Positions 36,110 to 45,632 of a stretch of DNA of 64,000 bases are shown in pieces. The position numbers and the translations under genes are program-made. The first letter of the stretch is position 1. Each line of letters opens with the position of its first letter. Source of the DNA: Archaeoglobus sp. UBA230 (GTDB lineage: Archaea > Halobacteriota > Archaeoglobi > Archaeoglobales > Archaeoglobaceae); contig DAVR01000029.1 in assembly GCA_002507545.1 (NCBI GenBank), positions 62,001 to 126,000 on the forward strand, in the 5' to 3' direction. Below the pieces are notes generated by a model that did no database searches, was not told where the DNA came from, and saw only the letters and a list, made by a program, of their open reading frames with translations.

Positions 36110-38140
36110 ATGAGTGGAAATAGCATAAAGTACTATGATGAGAGTGACTTAGCAAAAATAATCTCAGAGTGCTTTATAATTGAGATGGCTACCAATCTCG
36201 AAGAGTTTAGGGAATGGCTTAAAAACTTCCATAAAAAGGAGTTTGACGATGAAGTCTTTCTCGGATACAGATTCTTCATAGAAACCGCGATGAGAACGCT
36301 ACTGATCTCAGTGAAAGAGGGAAATATAGGTTTCCAGCAAGATTTTGAGTTCTATAGAGCAAGTTTTAGGGGCGTTAGGATTGAAGATGTCCCAAACACT
36401 TGTGAGAAAGTTATTGTGGTGAAGAGGATATGGAATATTTGTAAAAAGCTCAGAAAAAGTAGAATTTCAACAATAACGTCAGTATTGGATCAGATAAGGC
36501 AAGAAATAGTTAAGCCATTCATGTTCGTATTCGAGAAACACGCGTCACCCGTGGTGAAGGAAATGGACAAGTTTCAGGCACTGAAGTACTCCGCAATGTT
36601 CTTTCTCAACTTATACCTAAACGACTCACATAGGGGCTTACCATATGGTTATTTTCTGTCTGTTCCCATGTTTGAAGGGAGTCTTACAGGAAAGTATCTA
36701 AAAATGGTCTACCAAGGATATGTGTATACCCTTCAGTTCGTCTGGTTCAAGTTGCTGGGGAACAAATTTGCGGAAACTAAGCTTGTTGACCTTCACAGGG
36801 CATGTGAGATTTATGCTGAGAAGGCAAAGCAATCAATCGAACTTGAACTAGGAATCCCGGTAAGTGAGGAGGAGCTGTTGGAGGAGGAGCGCGTTTTTCA
36901 TGATGAGGATGCTGCGGACATTCAAGCAGAGGTTCGACCAATGACTAAAGAGGAGGTTAACCTTTTAAACAAGCATAGAGAAGAACTTGAAGAGATAATT
37001 TGCTGGTACGCACTCGATGAGTTTTTCACGGTCATTAACGAAGAGATCGTAAAACCCATGATGCGGAAATTCTCGATTAAACTTCCATTTGACAGCTCTC
37101 TCAAGCTGAAAGGCGAGATTGATAAGGGTATATTTTCTGAACTCCTCAATCCAGAAGGAGTGGATGATCCAGAGTACATGAGCAAGAATGATGAGAACTC
37201 AATAAAAAAGAGATTGGAACAATTATTCCTCTGGTACGATGTTGAAGTCCTTGATACACAGAAGATTACACTCTTCAGCGGTGTACCGGCGTTTATCACC
37301 ATGCTATCAGGGTCTGTAAATCTGAAAAAGATGGAAGACGGAGACAAGGTACTTGTGAGGAGAATTAAACACCCGGCAAACGGCGGGTATGATTATAGCT
37401 ATGCAATCCTAATTGGAGTTTATGGGGTCATTTATGACGCTTCTGGCTGGATAGTCTTCTTTGACTGTGCCACAGATTACTCTGGAGCTGGTAGCAGTGA
37501 TCACGAAATGGCTGAAATGTTCATAGAGGAATTTAGCAGGAAGGAGCTTGTTGAAGTAAAGGAAATAATTGTTGACAAAGAAATTTTTAAGAAGTTTCTT
37601 GTGGAAAAAAGCACGTCAACAGTCTTCAATGCGAAAATATCCTGTCTACCATTTGGGAAGCTTGTACTTGATCTTGAGGAAATCACAAAAAGGATAAATG
37701 ATTTTGTAGGGGATACAAAGGGAAAACTCCTCGAATTGCTAGTATATTACCATCTAACCAAGCAAAAAGACGAGCTAGGATACAGGGAAGTTGAGTGGGA
37801 CAAAAGGTTGGGTGGAAAGCAAATAGACGTTCTGGCAATAACACAGGATGGCACGGCACATATTTTTGAGTGTAAGGCCAGCTTTGGCAATCCCTTGGAG
37901 AGGATCGGTGAGCTACAGGAAAAAGTAAAGGCTGTGAAGAAGCACTATAACAAAGTAGTTCCACACCTCGTCGTCTGGAAAGTGGGTGATCTCTATAGGA
38001 AGAGGGAAATTGAAAAAGCTGGAATAAAGCTCGTAATAGCAGAGAACTTGTTGAAGGAAAGGACTTTCTCCAATAAAGAGAGGGAAAAGCTCAAGAACGT
38101 CTTTGACTTCCGGTTTGGGAGGTATTTGAGCTATCTCTGA
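36110..38140 (+). CDS. Large hypothetical protein with C-terminal PD-(D/E)XK nuclease-like domain, inserted within the ATPase gene
   Basis: About 676 residues from the ATG at 36110; a TTG at 36062 would add 16. The first ~500 residues are unrecognised and helix-rich, with an acidic stretch (EEELLEEERVFHDEDAAD). Near 550-610 the order GKLLELLVYYHL, GGKQIDVLAI and AHIFECKAS matches the E...D...ExK core of restriction-endonuclease-fold domains, as in Mrr-like or CARF-nuclease proteins. It lies between the N-terminal and central parts of the TraG-like ATPase, on the opposite strand, so it is later-arriving cargo. A defence nuclease is a reasonable guess; no partner gene is adjacent. Confidence 0.7.
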   Translation: MSGNSIKYYDESDLAKIISECFIIEMATNLEEFREWLKNFHKKEFDDEVFLGYRFFIETAMRTLLISVKEGNIGFQQDFEFYRASFRGVRIEDVPNTCEKVIVVKRIWNICKKLRKSRISTITSVLDQIRQEIVKPFMFVFEKHASPVVKEMDKFQALKYSAMFFLNLYLNDSHRGLPYGYFLSVPMFEGSLTGKYLKMVYQGYVYTLQFVWFKLLGNKFAETKLVDLHRACEIYAEKAKQSIELELGIPVSEEELLEEERVFHDEDAADIQAEVRPMTKEEVNLLNKHREELEEIICWYALDEFFTVINEEIVKPMMRKFSIKLPFDSSLKLKGEIDKGIFSELLNPEGVDDPEYMSKNDENSIKKRLEQLFLWYDVEVLDTQKITLFSGVPAFITMLSGSVNLKKMEDGDKVLVRRIKHPANGGYDYSYAILIGVYGVIYDASGWIVFFDCATDYSGAGSSDHEMAEMFIEEFSRKELVEVKEIIVDKEIFKKFLVEKSTSTVFNAKISCLPFGKLVLDLEEITKRINDFVGDTKGKLLELLVYYHLTKQKDELGYREVEWDKRLGGKQIDVLAITQDGTAHIFECKASFGNPLERIGELQEKVKAVKKHYNKVVPHLVVWKVGDLYRKREIEKAGIKLVIAENLLKERTFSNKEREKLKNVFDFRFGRYLSYL

Positions 38141-38882
38141 CCAATGGAAAGCGCGCTATGGAAGCGAGCTCCTCAGCAGTAACGCGAAAGCTATCTTCAG
38201 GGAGAAATCTCCGCTCCAGCATCGCTCTGAGCACTGCGAATGATCCGGGAATTCTCGGAATCACAGGTTCCAGCAAAGAATGGGATGAGCTCAGAACCGT
38301 GAAGCTCTCGAGCACACGCCTGCATGCAATTGCAGCTTCTCTCCAGTCATCTGCGAAAACAGCAACAGCCACCCGCAACCTGTAAACAGGGCTTTCGCGA
38401 GCAACTCTCTCTACCACAAGCTTCTCAGGCCTGAAGAGGAACTGTATCAGCAGGTTATCGGCTGCTGAGAGAGCATGCTCCAGAGCCTCGCCCTCTCCAA
38501 GCATGTATGCCTGTCCTCTCAGCCTGAGATAGCCTGCGGAAACGTAGCAGTTCACGGGCAGCGGTATGCTCGCAGCTTCCATGCGCGGAAATGGGTAAAC
38601 CGCCATCAGCCTCTTCACAAGCTCATCAAGTGACTCTCGATTCTCTGCTGAGACAAAACAGAGCGCTTCTCCCTCCTTTCGGATCTCAAGCGAGTAAACT
38701 AATCTTCGCCTCCAGAGAAGTCTGTAGACACTCTCGAGCAGATGGTGGTTTGCTGTCTCGGGAAGTTCCAGCTTCAACACTTCCTCGGTCTTTACGCTTC
38801 TCAGAAGTTCAGGTGTGAGCCTGCAGACACCGCTGAAAAACCTTTTCAGTGTCTCGAACAGTTTAACCACCCCTCCTTGCAA
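38091..38882 (-). pseudogene. TraG/VirD4-HerA-like ATPase, N-terminal part, cut off by insertion
   Basis: 263 residues as an open frame, of which ~247 belong to the ATPase. The end EELASIARFPL is the conserved junction that in TraG-like ATPases leads within ~30-50 residues into GVVLG...HVIGATGTGKST. Here the frame instead runs into the end of the opposite-strand gene 36110-38140 at about 38,141 and stops. The region contains two alpha/beta units as in family N-termini. It is preceded by two small membrane-protein genes with overlapping frames. Without the ATPase core it cannot function. Confidence 0.6.
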
Positions 38883-39051
38883 TCAGAATGAGCGGAATGC
38901 TGAGCAGGCTGATCTCGGTTCTGTCAGTCAGTATACCTGCTATTGCGATAACTGCTGCTGCCGTGAGAAGCAAACCTGTAAAGCTCCTTGCGAGTGTTCT
39001 CGCAATGAATCCCAGCACCAGCCCTGCGAAAAATCCCAGGAGTGCCTTCAT
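38863..39051 (-). CDS. Small membrane protein (62 aa) of the DNA-transfer operon
   Basis: Two hydrophobic helices (LLGFFAGLVLGFIARTL and GLLLTAAAVIAIAGIL) with a short basic C-terminus (ARRGG). It overlaps the ATPase N-terminal gene by 20 bases and the preceding small membrane gene by 4. It is presumably a membrane partner of the TraG-like ATPase; no homology recognised. Confidence 0.6.
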   Translation of the reverse strand: MKALLGFFAGLVLGFIARTLARSFTGLLLTAAAVIAIAGILTDRTEISLLSIPLILIARRGG

Positions 39052-39263
39052 TTTCTGCTCACCTTCCTGACCATGTTTTTCGTGATCTCAAATTGGTAGA
39101 GCTGAAGGAAGAGGAGCGAGAATATCTCGTGCTGCATCGCACTTATCAGATCTCCTGCAAGTCCGTACATGACTGCGAAAATCCCGAACAACAGTGCGGC
39201 TGCAGCGAACAAAGCTGCCTTCAGGGTTAATCTTCTCAGTGCGGTGAACGGATTTGCGGTCAT
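39048..39263 (-). CDS. Small membrane protein (71 aa) of the DNA-transfer operon
   Basis: Starts at the ATG at 39263 (MTANPFTALRRL). A longer TTG frame to 39329 would overlap the upstream gene and has no supporting composition. One strong hydrophobic helix (AALFAAAALLFGIFAVMYGL) is followed by an amphipathic one (HEIFSLLFLQLYQFEI) and a basic end. It is first gene of the interrupted ATPase operon. Confidence 0.55.
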   Translation of the reverse strand: MTANPFTALRRLTLKAALFAAAALLFGIFAVMYGLAGDLISAMQHEIFSLLFLQLYQFEITKNMVRKVSRK

Positions 39264-39325
39264 GTTTTTTATTGTGCAGGAGCGAGAAGAAAAATGGGAA
39301 GAGAGAGGAGGGTGCAAAGTTCTAC

Positions 39326-41248
39326 TCAAAACACCTTTTCAATTAATATTGGATTGATGGCAACAGGATATGTTTTTGAATGCATAAAATAAGGCCGAGA
39401 TGTATCAAGCCATCTTTTTCTGATTATCCATCTCTCCCCTTTTTCGTCAACAGCCTCAAAGTATTCAATCCCATATCCATTCTCAATTTTGTGTATCAGC
39501 TTGATTACTCGGGGCCAAATTTCCTGTGTCTCTAATTTATGTGATATATCGATAAGTTTGTTTATGACCTCGTTGATATCTTCTCTGGAAATCGTTGTAT
39601 CTTTTTTATGCCTTATTCCTGATGAGGAGAGTTTGGGAGATATCTCATCCAATTCATTTAAAAGCCGTTGAGGTATAAGTTGACTTCTTCCGAACTCTTT
39701 TCTTAATTTATTCAGCAGGGTTCTATCTTTTTTCACAATTTTATTCAATCTCCTCAGCAAATTAATAAAATGGCCGAGACCCCATTTTTCAAATGGTTTC
39801 TCACGCAATCTAACCTTTTCTCTTATAACTTGATCAATATTGTTAAGAGTTGTATTGTACAGAAAACACAGGTAAAAATAACTCAAATTTCGAAGGACCC
39901 CTTCGGTTTCCCTGTAAAGATCAGTAACAATTGCTGATGGCGACTCTCTTCCCAATTTTTTACGACATTCATTCAGAAACTTCCTGTATTCCTCCAGACC
40001 TGTTATTACAGGTGGTAAGTTGAAACCTAGTTGAAGAAGTATGATTTTCACAATCTCATCTTTATCATCGATGAGAGACGCAGCTCTAATCTGTAGATCT
40101 TCAGCTATTTTTCGTAACTGAGGCGTTCCGAATAAATTTCTCAGAATATTTTCTGGATTTTCTTTAATGCAGTATTCTAGAAGTTTCTGGTCAAATTCTC
40201 CTTTGTATTCCTTTAATTCAGGTTCGAGGCTTCTCTCATCAAACCATCCCCTTTTTATGGCTTTTTTGATTAGATTTGCCAGTTCCTGTGAAGGATCTCT
40301 TTCTACCCTAGATATCTGTTGGAAAATTCCGTGAGGAGTAATAATCCATTCTGAAAATGAGTATGGAAATCTTTCGTAGAGGCCTCTAACTCTTGGAGGC
40401 GAAATTTTTATTCTCTTACCGTCTGGTCCTTTTACATTTCCTGCTAAGAGCTCATTTACAATGAAACATAACTCGGCATCATTAAAGTATGTGTGTATCA
40501 ATTGAAGAATTTTGGCATATCTTATTGAATCGTCTTTTTCAATTTCTACCTTTCTGAATAATTCCCTTATCTTCTCGGATTCGTCTACGGGGATACCGTA
40601 TTTACTAGGATTAAGACTCGCCTGTTGTAGTGTACCCAGCCACGTGCGAACTATGATCTCTTGAGAAAATGGATCAAACTTCTTTTCCACAATTTCAATT
40701 ACGGTGGAATATAACTCCCATACTCCACCCTCCCTGCTGTGAAAAGATTTCAGCCATCCGAGCGGCCCAATTGTAATGTTTTTATAATGGATGAATGGTG
40801 GCAACACACCCTTCTTGTACAGTTTCGTCCAAGCAGAGATATATTCGTTTTCACTGACATGAAATGCAATTTCAAAGGCTGGTAATTTTTTATCAACCTT
40901 TCGTTTTATTTTTATTTTCTTTCCCATTAATTCTTCATAAAGTGGAGAGAATGAGGATTGCCAAGACGTTTCCGGTAAACCATAGTATAGAGCATCAGAG
41001 AGGAGAATTCTGATGTCGGCTTCAGTAACAGATTTAACACCAAGTATTGACAGTAATTTCTCACTGCTTGATTTATCGCAGATTCTTGAAAATATGGTTT
41101 CATAACCTGCACGTGAAGATAAACGTATTCCCAATTTCTCTCTTACAACATCCAGAAAATTCTTTTTATTACCGTATTTTCTTGTAATGAATTTTGCCAG
41201 TATTTTGACACTCTCCTTATCAAATCTCTCATTGATTTTTGTAGACAT
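39326..41248 (-). CDS. Orphan 640-residue protein, probable defence cargo
   Basis: I do not recognise a domain. The protein is charged, helix-rich and soluble, without Walker, HKD, HNH or cysteine-cluster motifs that I can see. Notable segments: a C-terminal SSGIRHKKDTTISREDINEVI region and a final beta-rich block EYFEAVDEKGERWIIRKRWL. Its base composition is AT-rich like the Dpd-like operon and unlike the neighbouring GC-richer backbone genes, and it stands alone between the small membrane gene and a decayed gene. A single-gene antiviral protein is possible but unsupported beyond context. Confidence 0.6.
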   Translation of the reverse strand: MSTKINERFDKESVKILAKFITRKYGNKKNFLDVVREKLGIRLSSRAGYETIFSRICDKSSSEKLLSILGVKSVTEADIRILLSDALYYGLPETSWQSSFSPLYEELMGKKIKIKRKVDKKLPAFEIAFHVSENEYISAWTKLYKKGVLPPFIHYKNITIGPLGWLKSFHSREGGVWELYSTVIEIVEKKFDPFSQEIIVRTWLGTLQQASLNPSKYGIPVDESEKIRELFRKVEIEKDDSIRYAKILQLIHTYFNDAELCFIVNELLAGNVKGPDGKRIKISPPRVRGLYERFPYSFSEWIITPHGIFQQISRVERDPSQELANLIKKAIKRGWFDERSLEPELKEYKGEFDQKLLEYCIKENPENILRNLFGTPQLRKIAEDLQIRAASLIDDKDEIVKIILLQLGFNLPPVITGLEEYRKFLNECRKKLGRESPSAIVTDLYRETEGVLRNLSYFYLCFLYNTTLNNIDQVIREKVRLREKPFEKWGLGHFINLLRRLNKIVKKDRTLLNKLRKEFGRSQLIPQRLLNELDEISPKLSSSGIRHKKDTTISREDINEVINKLIDISHKLETQEIWPRVIKLIHKIENGYGIEYFEAVDEKGERWIIRKRWLDTSRPYFMHSKTYPVAINPILIEKVF

Positions 41249-41314
41249 GTTTATAGTTTTGCAAAAAACAAGATATAATTTTTATTTTCAACAGTCTTAC
41301 ATACCTAATTTCAA

Positions 41315-41935
41315 TTAACCTCTGTTTTTGGGACTTTTTCCATTTACCTTCAAAACCCTTCTCCCCCACGAATCAACTCTTTCAGTCAGAGGCAGCGGGT
41401 CAAACTTCCCTGAGTAGATATATTCCCACATCTCTTCCTCGAGAAAAACACTGCATGCTTCATCTCCATATTCTTCTATCAGGTAATCGTCAAACCTGTA
41501 AACACGGTTGTCAACTCTGAAAACTATCTTTTTACCCTCTACTGAAAGCCGCTCCAGAAAAACGTCGTAGTAATCAAAAATCTCGTTTCTGTTGAGCATG
41601 AAGTACGGCAACTCCGGAGCATCGCTGTCGTTAACGAAGAGGTAGACAAAAAATCGCAGAAAACGTTTCCCGATCCCCTGAAAACCAGCTTGTGGTGTTC
41701 GTGCTCGACAGCATGCTTCGCCAGATTTCTCACCACATCTCTCTGGCTTTCGTGCATGTAAAGAAGTGCATCGCAGTAAGCCAGCTTCAAGCCGAGCCAG
41801 TCGCTTTTGAAGGTTATGCTTTCAGGCAGGTACTGTGTTTTCCTCCAGAAAGCGAGCGAGTTTTTCTGTATCCATGAATTTGAAATATCCGCGCTGGGAT
41901 AAAACTGAAAAGAACGAGTAAACTGCAATCTTCAC
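41315..41935 (-). pseudogene. Decayed hypothetical gene (about 200 codons, two frame breaks)
   Basis: Three frames must be joined: a GTG start at 41935 giving VKIAVYSFFSVLSQRG...KLARFLEEN; then (break near 41,835) YLPESITFKSDWLGLKLAY to HHKLVFRGSG; then (break near 41,665, at a GGG run) KRFLRFFVYLFVNDSDAP through LNRNEIFDYYDVFLERL to the stop at 41315. The two longer pieces remain open as 41539-41928 and 41315-41611. No domain is recognised. Confidence 0.6.
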
Positions 41936-41976
41936 TCTGCAATCAGCTCTCTTCTCTGTTATAACGAAAAAAGGAA

Positions 41977-42291
41977 ATGGAAAATATCATGGAGCTGAGA
42001 GATCTGCTCAAAGAGTACATTGAAAAGATCGAGAGGATCTGGATAATCTACGACATCGATCGCGGTGAGATAGAACTCAACAATGATCGCTACGAAATCG
42101 GTGAGAAATCTTTCAGCGAAGTAGGCAATGCTGTTAAAGATGTGCTGAAAGAAGTTTTCGGAGAGTACAGAACAGTTCCGGTGACCTTTAACTCTGAAAT
42201 CTACGAGAACGAGAAGTTCAGGGCAGAAGTACTGGCTCTTGGATTTGAAGGACTGCTGAGGTTCAGGGTGGAAAAGAAGTTAATTTTTTAA
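41977..42291 (+). CDS. Hypothetical protein (104 aa)
   Basis: A small acidic alpha/beta protein (IWIIYDIDRGEIELNNDRYEIG, then VKDVLKEVFGEYRTVPVTF). It is divergent from the decayed gene at 41.3-41.9 kb, and the two may once have shared a promoter region and a function. No recognised family. The start could be the first ATG or the second, four codons on. Confidence 0.5.
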   Translation: MENIMELRDLLKEYIEKIERIWIIYDIDRGEIELNNDRYEIGEKSFSEVGNAVKDVLKEVFGEYRTVPVTFNSEIYENEKFRAEVLALGFEGLLRFRVEKKLIF

Positions 42292-42362
42292 TTTTTATTT
42301 TTATATTGCTCTATCTTGAGGTTTAAAAAAATTTAAATTTCATTATTAGTAAAAATCGTTTC

Positions 42363-44045
42363 ATGGTCAGGATTGCTACAGCCGTTGACAAAAAGAACGT
42401 TGAGGATATTATTAGAGAGACTGAAATCAATTACTACTGTTTGCCTACCTTTCAGAGAGATTTTGTGTGGGACGAAGATGACATAAAAGAATTCATCGAT
42501 TCAATAATAAAAGGTTGTCCCATAGGCAGCATAATACTTTGGAGGCCCTCTAGAGAATTTTACAAAAATGATCCATTTACAAGATCCCTTATAGGATCCC
42601 CGGAAAATGCTGAAAATAAGGACATTTACTATGTTATAGATGGGCAACAGAGACTTACAAGCTTACTACTGTTATTTAATAACTGGAAAATTAAAAGAGA
42701 TGATGAAGAGATCGCCAAAAGTCCGATCTCAATTGTTGTTGGAAAGGACTCTTATAGACTGTACAAATCCGAAAAGAAGGGAACAAATTTATATGAGGCA
42801 ATTAAAGCCTTTGCTAGCAATCCTGCAATGCGCGACTACGAAATCCAGCGAAAAATAGAACGACAGCTAAGTTCTGAAGCTCAAGAAATGTTATACAAAA
42901 TTATCGGTAAAATCTTAAGCTACGAAATTCCAATTTATATCCTAAGAACAACACATGAGGATGAAACGACGTTCTCCGAGATGGCTGAGGCTTTTACTAG
43001 GGTAAATAAGGCTGGTGTGAGAATCGGGAATGTAGAACTTATGCTTTCATTCATAGCCGGGAGGATAAGGGGCCCACTAAAAAACGAAATAATATCAATC
43101 TACAAAAATCTAGAGGCGTTCAAAATAGACCTGCAGCCAATCATCAGATGTGTCCTTTCTCAATTTGAAATACCACAGACCGATATAACGAAAGTTAAAC
43201 AATTTGATAGAGTCATTGATAGAATATTAAGTATTCCTGAAAAAGAAATACTAGCAAGACTGGCGGACGCGAGAAATTCATTACAACTGGCTGTTAACTT
43301 TTTAGGAGAACGACTGGGGATAAAGGATACGAGGATTCTACCAAGCCAAGTACCCATCATTACAATTGCTAGGTACTTTTCATCAAATGGAATAACAAAT
43401 CTTAGTCAACTAGACGAGAGGAGTTTGGAGTTAATTGAGACTTGGTTCGTACTTGTGAACTTTAATGGGTATTACAGTTCTAACACAGACACGAAGCTAG
43501 AATCGGATTTAAAGATCGTAAAAGAGAGAGGAAGTTTTCCGTTTGAAGAACTATTAGAAAACATAGAGAGGAGGAGAGCTAGGGTAAAAATAGGTAGGAA
43601 AGATTTGGAAGAGGGTTTAAGAATAAATGTGTTGAGAGGGAGAGTCGGAAAATCTTATCTGTTTTTGTTATACATATTATTAATAAAAAATGAAGCAGAT
43701 GATTGGACAAACAGAAAAATTAGGGAGAGAGATTTTGACGATTTGGCAAAGCACCACATATTTCCTAGAGAGTTTTTGCTAAAGAACTTGGAAATAGAGG
43801 ACGAGAATCCTGACATCTACGTTAATAATATAGGCAATATAACTTTCATTGACAAATCATTGAACTCAGAAATCGGAGATTCAGATCCAATTTACCTGAG
43901 AAACCATAGTCTGTCATTAGAAAGACATTTTATTCCTAGAGAAGAAAACTTGTGGAAAATTGATACTTACGAAGCCTTTCTGAAGAGTAGAATAACTATG
44001 ATCCATACCAAAGCAAAGGAAGTGTATCCACACATTTTTGAATAA
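42363..44045 (+). CDS. GmrSD-like DUF262/DUF1524 nuclease (type IV restriction-like)
   Basis: 560 residues. The N-terminal DUF262 domain has PTFQRDFVWDEDDIKEFIDSI, GCPIGSIILW and the ParB/Srx-like IDGQQRLTSLLLL near residue 95, used for NTP binding/hydrolysis. The C-terminal DUF1524-type HNH region has AKHHIFPREFLLKN near 465 and NNIGNITFIDKSLNSEIGD. GmrS and GmrD halves are thus in one chain, as in single-protein GmrSD enzymes and relatives that cut DNA with modified bases. Its presence beside a base-modification-type operon is notable, because such enzymes can attack modified phage DNA. AT-rich, apparently monocistronic. Confidence 0.88.
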   Translation: MVRIATAVDKKNVEDIIRETEINYYCLPTFQRDFVWDEDDIKEFIDSIIKGCPIGSIILWRPSREFYKNDPFTRSLIGSPENAENKDIYYVIDGQQRLTSLLLLFNNWKIKRDDEEIAKSPISIVVGKDSYRLYKSEKKGTNLYEAIKAFASNPAMRDYEIQRKIERQLSSEAQEMLYKIIGKILSYEIPIYILRTTHEDETTFSEMAEAFTRVNKAGVRIGNVELMLSFIAGRIRGPLKNEIISIYKNLEAFKIDLQPIIRCVLSQFEIPQTDITKVKQFDRVIDRILSIPEKEILARLADARNSLQLAVNFLGERLGIKDTRILPSQVPIITIARYFSSNGITNLSQLDERSLELIETWFVLVNFNGYYSSNTDTKLESDLKIVKERGSFPFEELLENIERRRARVKIGRKDLEEGLRINVLRGRVGKSYLFLLYILLIKNEADDWTNRKIRERDFDDLAKHHIFPREFLLKNLEIEDENPDIYVNNIGNITFIDKSLNSEIGDSDPIYLRNHSLSLERHFIPREENLWKIDTYEAFLKSRITMIHTKAKEVYPHIFE

Positions 44046-44219
44046 GATTTAAATTTTTTAAAGTTGGGGAATTATCCGTTATTTGACTTGAGAATAAAAA
44101 ACAAGCAGAGAAAGCAGAAAGCTGGGGCTCACGTAAAATAAACTTCTTATTAAGAAAAGCTGTAGATTGCACCGAACTCACTCTTAATTCTATTTTTCTC
44201 GTGTTTTCCATTCTCTCTC

Positions 44220-44438
44220 ATGCCTGGAATATTCAGAAAATGTCCTTTTTGTGGAGAGGATGCAATACTGAAGACAATAGAACCGGATTTCAGCAAGGGC
44301 GTGTTCAGGAGAATCTTCCGCTGCAGAAATGGGCATGAGTTCGACGAAGAGAGCAGCCTTGAAGAGGAGAAGAGATGGGTAAGGGAGGTTTTCAGCGAGC
44401 TGGCAGAGGAACTCCTGAGGAGGAAACAGCTAGATTAG
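44220..44438 (+). CDS. Small zinc-ribbon protein (72 aa)
   Basis: An N-terminal zinc-ribbon-like arrangement (CPFCGEDAILKT then FRCRNGHEF: two Cys, then Cys and His) is followed by a charged helix. It is convergent with the recombinase gene and overlaps its end by 9 bases. Such small proteins are common on archaeal plasmids; role unknown. Confidence 0.65.
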   Translation: MPGIFRKCPFCGEDAILKTIEPDFSKGVFRRIFRCRNGHEFDEESSLEEEKRWVREVFSELAEELLRRKQLD

Positions 44439-45623
44439 AGCTTTCACTTCCCTAACTTTTTTCATGAATATTTCCCTGAACTCTCTGTCGTTCCACAGGG
44501 TTTCAATCACGGCGTCGATCAGTTCTCTTTTCACTTCTTTTTCAAGAATAACTTCAGCGCCTCCATCCAGCGGGAAGAAGCATCGTCTGCAAACTTTATT
44601 TGTAGCTGGATTAATCTCGCCGCAGCGCAGGCACTTTTTCGGCATGAGTTTACCATTTTCTTCTTTTTCATCCTCAACCTCCATTCCGTAGAGCTGCAGT
44701 ATAGCCCTGTCGACATCCCTTCCGCTGAGATGAACATATACAGACGCCATATCACTGTCCTGAACCCAGCCAAAGAACTCCTTCATCTGCGCTTCTGTGA
44801 GGAACTTAGCTAAATGCGTTGCCCTTGCATGCCTGAAAGCGTGCGGGTTCACTTTCTTCTTTACCCCTGCTCTCTCTGCAATATTTCTGAGGATTGTGCG
44901 GAGAGAGTTGTACGGTATCCTTTTAAAGCTGCTCAGCGAAATCCACAGCCACGCTTCCGGATCATCGCGAAAGGGATGTGAGTTGAGCCACTCAGCCAGA
45001 TATGGTGTTGAGAGCACTAGCCTTATTCTCCTGTACCCTGTTTTCCCGTGAACAATAGCAACAGCCCCGTACCTGTCAAATGAGATGTTTTTGATTCTCA
45101 TAGAGAGAAACTCTCCTGCCCTGCAGCCAGATTCGTAGAGAACAGCAACTATTGCTTTGTCTCTTGCGCTCTGCGCAGCATCTATCATTTTCTTTATGTC
45201 TTCTTCGTTGAGAATTTCTTCAGGAAGTTTTCTGTTCCTCGGTCCTGTGCATTTTATCCAGGAAACTAGCTCCTCTTTTCCCAGCCATTTGAAGAACTTC
45301 TTGATAGAGCGTTTGTAATCGTGCTTTGTCCACTCCGTGAAGGGGGATGTGTGAATCAGTGCAACTACTCTTTTGAGGTCATCCTCTCCTGCGCTGTCAA
45401 AATCCTTTCCAAGCCATTCAGCAACTCTCCTGAGAATGTACGCATACTTCTGAACCCTTCCCGCCTTTATTCCCTGTGCAAAGCAGTCGTTGCAGAATTT
45501 TTCTATCAGCTGTTTGTTCCTCTGAGAAATGCCTGATTCCCTGAGAAGTCTGATTGCAATCTCGTAGCGTTTTCTGTATGCGTGCACATCTTCCATATCA
45601 TCAAATGTGCTTTTCACCCGCAT
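44430..45623 (-). CDS. Tyrosine recombinase/integrase with C-terminal zinc ribbon
   Basis: 397 residues. Catalytic residues in order: Arg168 (ESGCRAGEF), Lys194 (HGKTGYR), His261-x-x-Arg264 (HAFRHARATH), Trp286 region and Tyr296 (ASVYVHLSG). An N-terminal SAM-like core-binding domain (residues ~30-120) precedes these. After the catalytic domain is a four-cysteine ribbon (CLRCGEINPATNKVCRRC) and a helical tail, as in other archaeal XerA/integrase variants. It is intact and the best candidate for the enzyme that inserted this island at tRNA-Ala. It lies mid-island and is not next to either att candidate, which hints at rearrangement or that it serves plasmid dimer resolution. Confidence 0.9.
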   Translation of the reverse strand: MRVKSTFDDMEDVHAYRKRYEIAIRLLRESGISQRNKQLIEKFCNDCFAQGIKAGRVQKYAYILRRVAEWLGKDFDSAGEDDLKRVVALIHTSPFTEWTKHDYKRSIKKFFKWLGKEELVSWIKCTGPRNRKLPEEILNEEDIKKMIDAAQSARDKAIVAVLYESGCRAGEFLSMRIKNISFDRYGAVAIVHGKTGYRRIRLVLSTPYLAEWLNSHPFRDDPEAWLWISLSSFKRIPYNSLRTILRNIAERAGVKKKVNPHAFRHARATHLAKFLTEAQMKEFFGWVQDSDMASVYVHLSGRDVDRAILQLYGMEVEDEKEENGKLMPKKCLRCGEINPATNKVCRRCFFPLDGGAEVILEKEVKRELIDAVIETLWNDREFREIFMKKVREVKALI

Positions 45624-45632
45624 ATATTGGGG

